A DNA stretch of 64,000 nt from Pelagomonas calceolata. Its lineage: Eukaryota > Sar > Pelagophyceae > Pelagomonadales > Pelagomonadaceae. Under the pieces are notes generated by a model. It had not been told where the DNA came from, did not search any database, and saw only the letters and a list, made by a program, of their open reading frames with translations. The DNA lies in NCBI GenBank assembly GCA_918797485.1, contig CAKKNE010000003.1:496001-560000 (forward strand). The letters are read 5' to 3'. Shown here piece by piece: positions 10,050-19,361 of this stretch; within the stretch, counting starts at the first letter, position 1; each line of letters starts with the position of its first letter. A program made the position numbers and the translations under genes.

Positions 10050-10215
10050 GTATCAGAAAGTTCGCTGGATTTACTCTGAGCAGCGGTCTCGAAACGAACG
10101 GGACGTCATCGGCAACGGAGCGCTCTGTGCGAGCGGCGTCGTCGGAAACGAACGGTGCGAGCGATCGCCTAGCAGGCGCCAGTGTAGCGGCGTCGTCGGA
10201 AGCGAACAATGCGAA

Positions 10216-11241
10216 CTAGAGAAGCCTCCAGTCGTCGAGGCGGACGCCCCCGCCGGATTCCAGCAACGACGCCGCCGCGGCGTCGGACACGCCGAAGGGC
10301 GCGCGCTTGTGCTCCAACAATCCAAACAAGTCCCGCAGCGCAAAAAGGTCCGACATGGCCCGCCTCTCATACAGTGTGAGGGCCGGGTGCCACGTCTCGA
10401 CGATCAACACGTAGCGGTCTTCTGCAGATTCCGTCAAATCATTGTACACCTGGTGGTCGAACGTGTTATCCACCAAGACCGTCGCGCCCGGGTCTCCACC
10501 GTCACCATCAATCAACGGCGTCTCCACGCCGTCCAAGACGATGCCCGTCGCCTTCGTACAGCCGCGCAGTGGCGTCAGCGTCGACAAGACAAAGTTGTGG
10601 TGGTCCGAGTGGACCTTGCCGCGGCAGCCCGCGGCCTGGCGCGAGATGCCGCAAAATCTATGGGCCGCCGGCACGGCGTGCCGGCGCAGCGCTTTTGTAG
10701 TTTCCGTCCAAGCATTTGATGCCGACCGCAGCGGCAGGTACTGCGACCCCTTCCAGGACATGCGGTTCCACGCCGACGCGCCCGCTTTCCGCTCCTCGGC
10801 GAATCCCTCTCCATGATCCGCCGCCAGCGGCGCTTCCGTGGAGAGGGCCGCTTCCAATTCCCCGCAGGCCGCCGCGGCGGCCTCGCGCAGGCCGCCGTCA
10901 TCGAACCACTCCATGCGGGGCGTGCCCGCGAGGTTCGCGCCGTTGGCGCGCCGGCCCCCCGACACGCCGGGGAAGCGGTACTGCTCGTCGATGGTCTGGC
11001 CGTTGGTCTCGCGCGTCAGACGGCCGACGTTGTCCCGCTCTCTTAAATTGGTGCAGAGGCCGCGGAAGCGCTCGAGCTCGGGCCGCGCGAGGTCCGGCGT
11101 GCTCTGCGCGAACGCGTCCCAGAACTTGGGCGAGCGCCACGTCGCCTGCCACGTGTCCTCGTAGGACGCGGTCTTCTGCGTCTTGAGGGCCGCCAGAGCG
11201 TGGGCCAGCGGCAGCGCTGCTAGGAGGCACCACGCGCGCAT
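10216..11241 (-). CDS. Aspartyl/asparaginyl beta-hydroxylase-like protein
   Basis: 341 residues from the ATG at 11241, which gives the leader MRAWCLLAALPLAHALAAL. The C-terminal third shows the AspH cupin pattern: HSDHHNFVLSTLTPLRGC (metal-binding HSD), VLVDNTFDHQVYNDL (second histidine in FDHQVYN) and RYVLIVETWHPALTLYE (2OG arginine then WHP and E). Members hydroxylate Asp/Asn in secretory-pathway domains or metabolites. The N-terminal 200 residues are not recognised. Secreted or plastid location is inferred from the leader. Confidence 0.75.
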   Translation of the reverse strand: MRAWCLLAALPLAHALAALKTQKTASYEDTWQATWRSPKFWDAFAQSTPDLARPELERFRGLCTNLRERDNVGRLTRETNGQTIDEQYRFPGVSGGRRANGANLAGTPRMEWFDDGGLREAAAAACGELEAALSTEAPLAADHGEGFAEERKAGASAWNRMSWKGSQYLPLRSASNAWTETTKALRRHAVPAAHRFCGISRQAAGCRGKVHSDHHNFVLSTLTPLRGCTKATGIVLDGVETPLIDGDGGDPGATVLVDNTFDHQVYNDLTESAEDRYVLIVETWHPALTLYERRAMSDLFALRDLFGLLEHKRAPFGVSDAAAASLLESGGGVRLDDWRLL

Positions 11242-11411
11242 GATGCAGCTGGCAGCAGTGTTGCTCTCAGTATGACCCGCGGCCACGATACGCGTTCGAG
11301 TCGTTAGGAGCTATGCATCGCTGGCACGCAACTTTGTGATCAATTCCTGTTCGTCATTTGGCCACCAGCGGCTTAGTATGGACGAGTTGAGTCCACGTCG
11401 CGCCGAGCTAG

Positions 11412-11433
11412 CTAGCGGCTTGTAAGGCACTAG
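11412..11433 (+). promoter_or_regulatory. CTAG palindrome in divergent promoter gap
   Basis: CTAGCGGCTTGTAAGGCACTAG, one base off consensus. The 461-bp divergent gap also holds two near-identical stretches (TGCTCTCTGAA-GCTCTC at about 11575 and 11637), a short duplication next to the downstream SET gene start. Confidence 0.55.
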
Positions 11434-11702
11434 AAGAGCAGTGCAGCCTCAACACAAGCTAGCTATACATCTTATAGGCTTCATTCACGCTCAACGGTCT
11501 CACTGTATACACGTCACAGCGCGCTGACAGCTTTGCTCGGCTCAATTCCACACGTAAAGGCCTCTACAGCTGAGTGCTCTCTGAAGGCTCTCTCCCACCG
11601 GACGCCGCATTGCCTGCACAGCTGTCTACAGGTGGCTGCTCTCTGAAAGCTCTCCCGCAGGACGCACGCATGCGAATGCCGAGCCACACACCAAGTCAAT
11701 CG

Positions 11703-12479
11703 ATGCGCGCATTGCTCCTCGTCGCTGCCGCAACCGCGCTCCAAAACGCCAAAGACTACCACGGCGCGTCGTACGACGCGGCCCTCGTCGAGCCGCGGCC
11801 GTCCAAGGCCTGCGGCGGCGGGCTCGGCGTCTTCGCGGTCAGAGAGGTGCCGCCGGGCGCGCGCCTCGCGGAGATCCCCGTCGCGGCCTGCTTGACGGCG
11901 GACGCGGCCCGGGCCGTCCTCGGCGGTGAAGAAGCAGAGAGCTACGCGGCGCAGCGCGAGCTCACGCGGGCGCTGCTCGCGTATTTGAGATTTGGTGGTA
12001 CGAATGAGACGTGCGCCGCCCAGAAGGCCTATGTCGACTCGCTGCCCTGGGACGGCGTCGAAGACGTCAAACTAAAGGACGCGTGGCGGCCGACGATAAT
12101 GAGAATCGCGGACCGGGCCGGCGTCGCTGACGACGACGCAGCTAGAGCCGTCCAGCTGAGCCGGAGCCGCGGCCTGGATCTGGGCACGAGCGCCGAGGAT
12201 GCGGAACGGTTGCACGCGATGGTGCCGTTCCTCGACTTGTTCAACCACCCGTCGCTGGGCGCCCTCGAGGCGTCGGGCGCCCGGGAGCGCGTCGGCAAGG
12301 CGTCCGTCTTCGACTCCTGCGTGAAGTGGTACCTCTCAGACGACCGGACGCGAGTGCTGGTGGACGCGCCGTCGGCGTTCGCGACGCCCGCGTCGCAAGA
12401 GCTGTGGCTCTGGTACGGCTACGACGCCAAGGACCACGGGGCCTTCGTCGAGGCGTACGGCTTCGAGCCCTTCGACTAA
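11703..12479 (+). CDS. SET-domain protein with leader
   Basis: 258 residues from the ATG at 11703, chosen because MRALLLVAAATALQ is a clean hydrophobic leader; in-frame ATGs at 11670 and 11676 would add about ten polar residues. The SET region begins with GGGLGVFAVREVPPGARLAEIP, continues with LHAMVPFLDLFNHPS (the VP-x-x-D-x-x-NH pattern) and ends in a shortened post-NH segment, SQELWLWYGYDAKDHGAF, where the tyrosine of LWYGY would take the catalytic position. Diverged from its neighbour at 8911 but same subfamily layout. Lysine methyltransferase activity is inferred. Confidence 0.7.
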   Translation: MRALLLVAAATALQNAKDYHGASYDAALVEPRPSKACGGGLGVFAVREVPPGARLAEIPVAACLTADAARAVLGGEEAESYAAQRELTRALLAYLRFGGTNETCAAQKAYVDSLPWDGVEDVKLKDAWRPTIMRIADRAGVADDDAARAVQLSRSRGLDLGTSAEDAERLHAMVPFLDLFNHPSLGALEASGARERVGKASVFDSCVKWYLSDDRTRVLVDAPSAFATPASQELWLWYGYDAKDHGAFVEAYGFEPFD

Positions 12480-12513
12480 CGATGTTTCTGTCCTGCTTAG
12501 AGCACCCCTTCTG

Positions 12514-13398
12514 TCAGGCGCCGTCGAGCTCGTAATACCCCCCGGTCTGGCCCTCGAGCACGCGAATCTGCGCGGCGCGCTCGGTGGCGCCGCCACCGCG
12601 CGCCGCAAAAGACAAGCTCACGATCAGACGCCGGCCGCCGGAGACTTGCGCGAGCGCCTTCGCGGTGAAAGGCGCGGTGCGGTGCGGCAGCCGGCCGTCG
12701 AAGACGACGGCGTCCCCCCTCGCGTAGTCATACACTCGCGCGAGGTCGCCGGGCGCGGCGTCCCACGGCTCGTACTCGAGCCCGTGCGCCGCGCACCTCT
12801 CACTGGTCATCTGCGGTCCGGATAGCGGCGTGAGGGCCGTGAACGCCGCGCCGCGTCGCGCGCAGGCGCCCCAGTCCAAGTGCCACAGCGACGCCGCGGG
12901 GGCGACGGCCGACGCGACCACGATGAAGCAGGCGGACGTGAGCGTCGGCGGACCGCTGGACGCGCTGCCGCACCGGGCGCCGCGGGGCGGCAGCGCGTCC
13001 AACGGCCCCCGCACTAACCCGGCGAGAGGCCGGAAGAGCGCGAGCGTCCGCGCGTCCGCGGCGTACCACCAGCGGTTGGGCACCTCCGTGGAGGCGCCGA
13101 TGGCAGCGTCCTGGACGCCGAGGAAGGTGGGGCGGTGGTGTTTTCCGGCGAGGTAAACGCGCCGCGCGCCGCTTCCCGTACGACCCGCGCGCAGGGACGG
13201 CGTCTCCCCTATTTCGTTGAGCAGTCGCCGGAGCGGCGCGAGCGTCGTTTGCGCTGCTTTGGCGTGCGCCGCCCACCGCGTCGCGGCGATGCCGCGGTCG
13301 GCGAGCGAGCCTGGTTCGCGCAGGGTCGCGGTCGCGGCGGGCGCCATGGCGCTGCCGGGCGCGACGAGCGCGACGAGCAACACGGTTGCGGCAGCCAT
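12514..13398 (-). CDS. Secretory 2OG-Fe(II) oxygenase-like protein
   Basis: 294 residues from the ATG at 13398 with a signal-type leader (MAAATVLLVALVAPGSAMA). Iron motif H-x-D in SLWHLDWGAC, then YARGDAVVFDGRLPHRTAPF carrying the distal histidine, then the arginine in GRRLIVSLSFAARG: the standard double-stranded beta-helix facial triad plus 2OG arginine. The subfamily cannot be named. Substrate unknown. The stop lies 34 bases from the stop of the convergent SET gene. Confidence 0.65.
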   Translation of the reverse strand: MAAATVLLVALVAPGSAMAPAATATLREPGSLADRGIAATRWAAHAKAAQTTLAPLRRLLNEIGETPSLRAGRTGSGARRVYLAGKHHRPTFLGVQDAAIGASTEVPNRWWYAADARTLALFRPLAGLVRGPLDALPPRGARCGSASSGPPTLTSACFIVVASAVAPAASLWHLDWGACARRGAAFTALTPLSGPQMTSERCAAHGLEYEPWDAAPGDLARVYDYARGDAVVFDGRLPHRTAPFTAKALAQVSGGRRLIVSLSFAARGGGATERAAQIRVLEGQTGGYYELDGA

Positions 13399-13716
13399 CA
13401 CCCCCGACGTGTGCACGCGCTGTGGCTGGCGTAATGCAGTGCAACGTACAGCTAGTAGACTCCGAGGATCATGTGTGACGCATTTGCACAGGCCAAACTA
13501 GTATTATGTGCACTGAATGCAGCAAGTATCGTCTAGGATGTGCTTCGACTGTGACCGACGCTATTGAGGAAACACTTTGTATTGATCTTGCAGCGCAATC
13601 AAGTGCGTGTGTGTTGCTCTGCCGAAAATAAAAGCTAACTGAAAAGGCACTAGCAACAACACTTCGGCGTCGGCTGGCTACTGGAATGATGAAAGACGCG
13701 GCTCGCGGCCCCGGGC

Positions 13717-13733
13717 GGTCCTAGCACCGTAAC
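13717..13733 (-). terminator. Recurrent 3'-flank motif
   Basis: GTTACGGTGCTAGGACC on the minus strand, 40 bases after the stop of the oxygenase gene at 13773. It sits in a 374-bp gap that otherwise shows no gene. Confidence 0.35.
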
Positions 13734-13772
13734 CATAGATCAGGAGTCTATAGGCTAGGCTCCTTAGACGTG

Positions 13773-14552
13773 TCAGCTCGTCGGGTTGAGCTCGGAGAAG
13801 AAGAGCACGAAGGCCATCCTTTTTTCATTCTCGGGCACGGGCCGCGGCCGGTGCACGGCCCGCGCGAGCACGGCCGCGTCGCCCGCTCTGAGCTCGACGG
13901 CCTCGACGTCGGACTCGAACGTCTTCTGGCAGTCGAGCGTGCCGAGGACGTCGCCCCACTCCCCATTTTCGTAGATGCCCTGTACGACGACCGACAGCGG
14001 CACGGGCACGCCGTCGGGGTCGCAGTCGACGTGGCGCTCCATGTCGCGCGGCTGGCCCGGCAGGCCCACGTAATAGTTCACGAAGGCCGCCTCGAGCGGG
14101 AGGGCCCTTTCGAGGTCGCTGCCCAGCCCAAAGGCTTGCGCGATGTTCTGGCGCACTTCCTTCACCAAGGGCTCCCAGAACGACGCGTCCTCGGGCGTCC
14201 AGACGCGCCGCGCGTCGTAATAGATCCGCGAGTTCTTCCACGGTTTATTGAGGTACATGCCGTCGTGGCCGCCTTGGTTCTCGAAGGCCTCCATGGCGCC
14301 TTTCGAGCACTCTTTTATTGTCTTTTCGGATACAAAAGCAGGCATCTTCGCGAAGGTCTTCGTGGACAACGCGTCGACGAGCTCCAAATTATTCCAGTAG
14401 ACGTCCTTCGGGCGGTGGAAGCCGGCGGCGGCGCGGAACTCGTCGACGGCGTCGAGCGTCGCGGTGTTTCGCCTTGTAGTCGGTGGACGCGGTGTCGATG
14501 ATGGTCGCAGCGCGCCGATTGGGAGGATGACGAGCGCGAGGAGGCCTCGCAT
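13773..14552 (-). CDS. 2OG-Fe(II) oxygenase-like protein with leader
   Basis: 259 residues from the ATG at 14552 (MRGLLALVILPIGALRPSS). A frame extension to 14657 has no ATG at its start and reads through a tandem repeat, so it was not used. Motifs: H-x-D in MERHVDCDPDG, a beta-strand segment VPLSVVVQGIYENGEWGD, then the distal histidine in AAVLARAVHRPRPVP and the arginine in KRMAFVLFFSE. This fits a small prolyl-hydroxylase-like fold. Leader suggests plastid or secretory targeting. Confidence 0.65.
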   Translation of the reverse strand: MRGLLALVILPIGALRPSSTPRPPTTRRNTATLDAVDEFRAAAGFHRPKDVYWNNLELVDALSTKTFAKMPAFVSEKTIKECSKGAMEAFENQGGHDGMYLNKPWKNSRIYYDARRVWTPEDASFWEPLVKEVRQNIAQAFGLGSDLERALPLEAAFVNYYVGLPGQPRDMERHVDCDPDGVPVPLSVVVQGIYENGEWGDVLGTLDCQKTFESDVEAVELRAGDAAVLARAVHRPRPVPENEKRMAFVLFFSELNPTS

Positions 14553-14587
14553 CTTGTCCGTCACGGCTGTCGAGCTTGCTGTTGGCT

Positions 14588-14673
14588 CTTGGAGCTTGGT
14601 TGCCAAGGGTTGCAATCGCAGTGCCTGCTCTTTGGAGCTTGGTTGCCAAGGTTGCAAGGATGCAATCGCAGTT
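14588..14673. repeat. Short tandem duplication upstream of 2OG gene
   Basis: Two copies, about 44 bp apart, of a unit containing TTGGAGCTTGGTTGCCAAGG and GCAATCGCAGT. It lies just upstream of the 14552 start codon inside a 570-bp divergent gap. Confidence 0.6.
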
Positions 14674-14817
14674 CGTCGCAGTCCACCGCCTGCAGCGTTG
14701 TGCGAGTTGGATCAGTTTGTAAGTGTGTCGAGCCTCCACTGCGCCCACCGGTGCGCTGTGCCTTCAATTCGAACTGCTAGGGGCACACGTCGTCACGAGC
14801 TACGAGGCTTGCATGGC

Positions 14818-14837
14818 CTAGTGTCTTACGACGCTAG
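14818..14837 (-). promoter_or_regulatory. CTAG palindrome in divergent gap
   Basis: CTAGTGTCTTACGACGCTAG on the plus strand; reads CTAGCGTCGTAAGACACTAG toward the 14552 gene, 265 bases from its ATG. Confidence 0.55.
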
Positions 14838-15122
14838 CTTCAGCAGCCAGGAGGGATAAATTCGGCGATTGGGAGTCTGCATCGTCGCCTGAAGGGAGGC
14901 CTCGGGCGGTGAGTGTAGAAAATGTGGGAGAGGCAGCTCTCCCCTGACAAGAGGCAATGAAACCGAGCCCAAACGAGTAGACGGGGGTGAGTGGTGGCGT
15001 GGTGCCGTGTCCGAGACGAAGGTAATTACCGTCTCGTGGCGACAGGAACGCAAACGTGTGAATTCCTGCAGCTGTCCAGTAAGCACTGAAGCAGGCTGCA
15101 CCTAGCAGTGGGTGATCAAAGG

Positions 15123-16155
15123 ATGAAGCTATCTGCCATGCTCCTACTCACCACAGCAACAACAACCGCACTCGACCACTACGCGCGAACCGTCCCGGCG
15201 GTCGTCGACCGCGTGCGCGCGGCTCAGGTCACGGCGGACGCGTGCGATACGTTCGTGCCGTGCGCCGCGCCCGTGCTGGCGGACGCCGCGGACGCCGACG
15301 CGGCGCTGGCGAGCCTGCGGATGCATGGCTATGCGATCGTCGAAAGTAACGGGCTCGCGGACTCTGGCTTGACGGGGCGCGGGCGCTGACGGCCGACGAC
15401 CAGCTCCAGGGTGTCTGGGGCTCGACCGCTGCTGCGGGAAGGCCTGACACGCTCTACGGCGGCTACGGCGGCCGGACCGCGGTCTACGTCGACATACGCT
15501 GGGATGAGCACGGAAGGACTCTGCCGCGCGACTGCGGGGCAGCGGCGCCGGCCCTCGAGGGCTGCGTTGCCGCGGAGCGCCTCGCGACGCGGCTCCTGGA
15601 CGCGGCGCGCGTGCCGCGCGGCGTCGTCGACGGCCCGGGCGCGGCGCGGCCCGGACGCGCAGACGTCTCGTCGGCGTCGCTGCGCCTCTGCCGCTACGCG
15701 CCGGAAACCGGCGACGACGCCGGCGAGGCGCCATGGTCAACGTGCCGGCCCCACGCCGACGCGGCCTGGCTGGCGCTCGCTCCGATCGGCGACGTGCCGG
15801 GGCTTGCCTTTTACGACGCCGCGCGGGGGGCCTGGGTCGAGCCGGAACGCGGGCGCGAAGCCGTGCCGAAGCATCGCGCCGACCTCGACGCCATCGACGC
15901 GACGGTTGATTTGCACACAGGCGCGAGGGGTCGTTGCTCGTCTGGACCGGGCTCCTGCTCGAGGCGCACGACCCCGCGTACCGTGCAGCGGTGCACATGG
16001 TCCGGCGGGCGGACCGCGAGCGCGTCTCGGCGCCGCTACTGCTCCGGGGCGCGCCCGATTCCCCTGACATGCGGGCGGTCTGGAAGGCGCTCCAGGCCGA
16101 CGACGCCGCGGGCGCGCGGGCGAGCCTGTTAGCGGACCGGGAGCTCGTGTCCTAA
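15123..16155 (+). CDS. IPNS-like 2OG-Fe(II) oxygenase, one intron and one frame break
   Basis: About 321 residues once the parts are read together. It starts with a leader (MKLSAMLLLTTATTTA). The oxygenase part has HADAAWLALAPIGD (H-x-D), PGLAFYDAARGAWVEPE, then after the intron GSLLVWTGLLLEAHDP, the distal histidine in AAVHMVRR and arginine in RVSAPLLLRG, which fits the isopenicillin-N-synthase-like superfamily. Between about 15340 and 15375 the frame shifts as if one base were missing (LADS then WLDGAR would read through), so it is either a sequence error or a damaged gene. An intron at 15853-15920 explains the second shift. Confidence 0.6.
15853..15920 (+). mobile_element. 68-bp introner with a probable GC donor site
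   Basis: Flanked by GCGCGAAG (15853) and GCGCGAGG (15921), a 7-of-8 target duplication. Next to these are CCGTGCCGAAGCATC and GTTGATTTGCACACAG, degraded forms of the window-wide terminal repeat, with the CGACGCCATCGACGCG core between. Splicing GC to AG restores the target codons exactly (ERG-REGSLL). A GT-AG alternative, 15863-15927, also keeps frame and adds one alanine. Confidence 0.65.
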
Positions 16156-16353
16156 GTATCTCTCATGTTGATTGGTCGTAGCGAGCGAGCGGCGACGGCG
16201 TCCGCTCTGGCGCCCACTCTGGCGCCCACCGCGGCACCCACGAAGAGACAATAGTTCCATCAGTTCATAATTAACGGGGGAAACGACGTGACCGGAGACT
16301 GCAGTGTGCACGCCCCGACCCCGCCGCCGGGGGATCCTTTTTCAAGGACGCGT

Positions 16354-16593
16354 CTACTGGCGCGACTTGAGGTACTCCTCGAACGAGGGCGCCTGGGAGA
16401 TCGACTGGCGCTTGTCCGTCTCGTTGACGAAAGGCTCCGGGTCGCGCGTGTCGGCCATGCCGCCGGCGCCGAGCTTGCCGTCCTCGTTCGGGTTCTCGCC
16501 GCGGACGACGACCTTGGAGACCTTGGAGGCGGTCGGGGCCGTGAAGGCGGCGGCGCCGGCGGCGAGGGCAACGAGGACCTTGGCGAACTGCAT
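16354..16593 (-). CDS. Small plastid-type protein, 79 residues
   Basis: The protein begins MQFAKVLVALAAGAAAFTAP, a signal peptide ending in an AFTAP stretch like the ASAFAP motif of stramenopile bipartite plastid presequences. The mature part is about 60 residues, acidic, ending in PSFEEYLKSRQ with an upstream VNETDKRQSIS. I have the impression that this tail type recurs in small stramenopile plastid proteins, but cannot name the family. No membrane segment after the leader. Confidence 0.55.
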   Translation of the reverse strand: MQFAKVLVALAAGAAAFTAPTASKVSKVVVRGENPNEDGKLGAGGMADTRDPEPFVNETDKRQSISQAPSFEEYLKSRQ

Positions 16594-17178
16594 CTTGATT
16601 GTTTTGGAGTTTGTCTGCGGGGGATTGGATGGTGAGTTGCGCGTCGACGTGATGTGGCAATGTGAATGGGCGTTTTTTGCAGGATAACGGCGGGCGGGAG
16701 TGCGGGCGGCGTCCGCGGCGCCACCGGGGCAACAGCTCTCCTCATGCGTGCGCCAGTGGGGCGGCGGCGGCGTGGATTTGCCGTCAGCGACTGACAGCCA
16801 TTTTTGGCCGCAACGATGCGCCGCGGCGGCGCGCGCGCGCTTCAGCGGTGCTCGAGGGGCCCGTTGGACCGCTGCGCTTGTGTGTTGTGCAGCGCGTTGC
16901 TTTACCGACGCGGTTGCGCACTGTGAGTGACTGAATGCGTAGGAGACGCCAGCAGCAACCTAAGCATCCGGCTAGTGGGGGGTCGGAACTGAGGCCATTC
17001 CGCAAGCTTCAGGGACGCCTTCACCCCTGCGGCGACGTTTGGGACCGATCCTGGGCGAAACTGCAGTTCGCCGCCGCGCGGGGCCGCCGTTCGCGCCCGC
17101 GTTTAAAATCCCAGCCCCCACCGCACGCCAGACGACGCGCAACCCACGCCTCGGACCCCAGTGATCACAACACAAAGA
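16594..17178. other. Gene-free gap, 585 bp
   Basis: Lies between two minus-strand genes. Frames on both strands are short and arginine-rich, as expected from GC-rich noncoding DNA. No CTAG palindrome seen. Confidence 0.4.
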
Positions 17179-18170
17179 TTACCCCCCCCCACCACCAGCA
17201 AGCGCCTCTTCCAGCGCCGCGTCCCGCCCGACCACATCTGCCAAACCAGCGAGCGCCTCGGCGAGCCCCGCGCAGTCCCGCCGCACCGCAATCACGTTCG
17301 ACCAGTAGCGCCACTCGTCGTACAAAGGGTGGTAGTGGCGGCCCCACAACGGTAATAAGCATTCGGCCCCGACGCGATAGGCGTCGAAGCCTCGCTCGTC
17401 AAAAAACGCCGCGAGTTTCAGCACGGGCTCCTTCGAGTCCGTCGCTAAGTCCGAGCACTCGACTAATAAACAATCCGTCTGTCGCAGCGTCGCGTCCATG
17501 CCGCGCAGCACAGAACTCTCGTGGCCCTCGACGTCGATCTTCGCGAAGGCTACCCTACCTTTGACTTCATGATCCACGGTCGTCGTGAGGACGTCGAAGG
17601 TGTTCTCATCGTCTGAAGAGGCGATGCCGCCGAAGGGGTTGCCCGGCGTTTCTGCAGCGAAGAACTGGCCCGCCTGCGGGGACGCCATCACGCGAAAAAA
17701 CAACAAGGACGTACCTGGTCCGTGCCCGTCGGCAGGTTGAACGCCACTGTTACATCAGCAACATCACTTGCGGCGCGTTCCACAATAATCACATCATCCT
17801 CAGCCGCGTCACGGAGCAGGGGCAGGTTCGCGGGGTTCGGCTCGAAGGCGATGATGCCTGCGCAGTTAGCACCACCGGCGCAGCGCCGTACTGCGTCTAA
17901 AGTTGCCCCTACGTTCGCGCCGATGTCTAGTCCTAATCCGTTGACACAGTGCTGTGCCACGACGTCCAGCACCTGCTCGCAGTGGGCGTCGCCCCAGAAC
18001 TGCTCGGGGTGCAGCGCGTAGTAGGCCGCTTGACGGCGCGTTTTTTCGTCGCACTCACCAAAGGAGTCGACGAGCTTCAGAGCTTCTCGCGCTCTGACGT
18101 CCGGCGGCAGGCGTTCCGGCGTCTTGGTCGCGGCGGCGGCGTGCAGGGTTATTAGGGTTCGTATTTGCAT
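17179..18170 (-). CDS. FkbM-family methyltransferase, two exons
   Basis: 316 residues. Start at ATG 18170 (MQIRTLITLHAAAATK). Exon 1 is 18170-17715, exon 2 is 17673-17179. The SAM-binding region is GLGLDIGANVGATLDAV and IIAFEPNPANLPLL in exon 1; exon 2 carries the FkbM hallmark AKIDVEGHESSVLRGM, then LVECSD and a C-terminal region. FkbM enzymes O-methylate sugars and other small molecules. Both exon ends are in phase 0 and the domain reads straight across the junction. A second, larger FkbM gene is at 46117. Confidence 0.75.
17674..17714 (-). mobile_element. 41-bp minimal introner-derived intron
   Basis: Minus strand GTACGTCC at the donor, CCCCGCAG at the acceptor. The middle, CGCGTGATGGCGTCC, is one base short of the introner core CGCGTCGATGGCGT. 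At 41 bp it is the shortest intron in the window. Reading through it instead hits a stop. Confidence 0.65.
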
Positions 18171-18462
18171 TCTCTTGCCTCGCGGACGACTGCTGCTTCG
18201 AGTGCTTGTGCAGCAATGAGCAGCCTGGCAGTGAGAGCACTGCTTATTGCTGCTTTTTTCGATCTGTGCTGAGATTTTTGGCAATAATGCAGAGTTTATC
18301 TTTGGTCAAGACGCCGTGCAGCGCCAATGCAATGCCTGTGCCAAAATGCCTCTGCAAAGTGCTTGCCTCTGGCAAGCAGTGCGGCATGCTAGCCAACTCG
18401 GGCCGTCCACCCCGTCTGCAGGCGCGTTCGATAGATGCCCGAAGGGATCCAAAGGTGTCGAC

Positions 18463-18484
18463 CTAGCGGCTTGTAAGACACTAG
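18463..18484 (+). promoter_or_regulatory. CTAG palindrome, consensus copy
   Basis: CTAGCGGCTTGTAAGACACTAG, 73 bases upstream of the THF1 ATG in the 387-bp divergent gap. Confidence 0.6.
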
Positions 18485-18557
18485 GCCTCTGCGCTGGAGT
18501 CACAGGGATCAAGTACGTCTGGGCGCCAAATCGCTGCAGCGAGCGCTCTTATTGACC

Positions 18558-19361
18558 ATGATTAGGCATCTCTTTTGCATTGCGGCAGCCAGCGCATTGC
18601 TCGCGCCGACCGTGCCCCGGGCCGCGCCGGCGGCCCCGCTGTCCATGGGCGTCGAGGTGGGCGGTGGCATCAAAACCGTCTCAGCGACGATCGCCGCCTT
18701 CGAGTCGAACTACCCGAAGCCCGTCGCGACGCTGTGGCGGTCACCGATCAACGACATGCTCCAGACGACGCACTTAAGTGTCGTGAACCAGGATTTCAAG
18801 TACGACGCGTTGTTTGGGTACGGCTTCCTGACGCTCATGGACCTGATCATGGGCACGTACCCGGTCGCCGGCGAGGGCGACAAGATCACGGACGCTCTTA
18901 TTTCTGCCTTAGACTTCGATCCCCAACAAGTTAGGTCGGACAGCGCCGCGATCAAGGCCGCCGTCGAGGGCTCGACGGAGGCCGATTTGTTAGCGGCGGC
19001 AGCGTCGGGAAGTGGAGCGATCGGCTCCTGCGTCGCCGAGATCAAGAGCCGCAGCCCCTACTTCCACACGCGGCCCGGCTCCGTCGGATTGCTGAACATC
19101 ATGGACGCCGTCAACGTGCCGACGGACAAGGCCGGCATCGAGCGGTGGGCGGAGCCCTTCGGCTACCGCACGCGGCCGCTCGAGAACATGTCGGGCCTCC
19201 TCAAGGAGTACCGCGACAAGATAGCCAATGCCATGCAGATGATGAAGGCCATGGAGATCCGCGAGAAAAAACGCATGGCCGATGCATTGGAGGAGAAGGC
19301 CAAGGCCGCCCAGGAGAAGGCCGAAGCCGCTGCCGCGTCGGCCGAGGCCAAGTCGGAGTAG
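18558..19361 (+). CDS. THF1: THYLAKOID FORMATION 1 / Psb29-like protein
   Basis: 267 residues from ATG 18558. After a short hydrophobic leader (MIRHLFCIAAASALLAP) comes the Psb29 domain: KTVSATIAAFESNYPKPV, LWRSPINDMLQTTHLSVVN, FKYDALFGYGFLTLMDLIM and, near 120-150, a region equivalent to the conserved DP-x-x-R helix (FDPQQVRSD). The last 40 residues are a charged, alanine-rich coiled coil. Members act in photosystem II biogenesis and repair in the plastid. The presequence is shorter than a full bipartite one, so the true start could lie upstream. Confidence 0.8.
   Translation: MIRHLFCIAAASALLAPTVPRAAPAAPLSMGVEVGGGIKTVSATIAAFESNYPKPVATLWRSPINDMLQTTHLSVVNQDFKYDALFGYGFLTLMDLIMGTYPVAGEGDKITDALISALDFDPQQVRSDSAAIKAAVEGSTEADLLAAAASGSGAIGSCVAEIKSRSPYFHTRPGSVGLLNIMDAVNVPTDKAGIERWAEPFGYRTRPLENMSGLLKEYRDKIANAMQMMKAMEIREKKRMADALEEKAKAAQEKAEAAAASAEAKSE

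Noticed and set aside
15144-16070. 308-codon minus-strand frame over the IPNS-like gene
   Set aside because: Composition is a GC-rich shadow (Arg/Ala/Pro); the plus strand carries all 2OG motifs.
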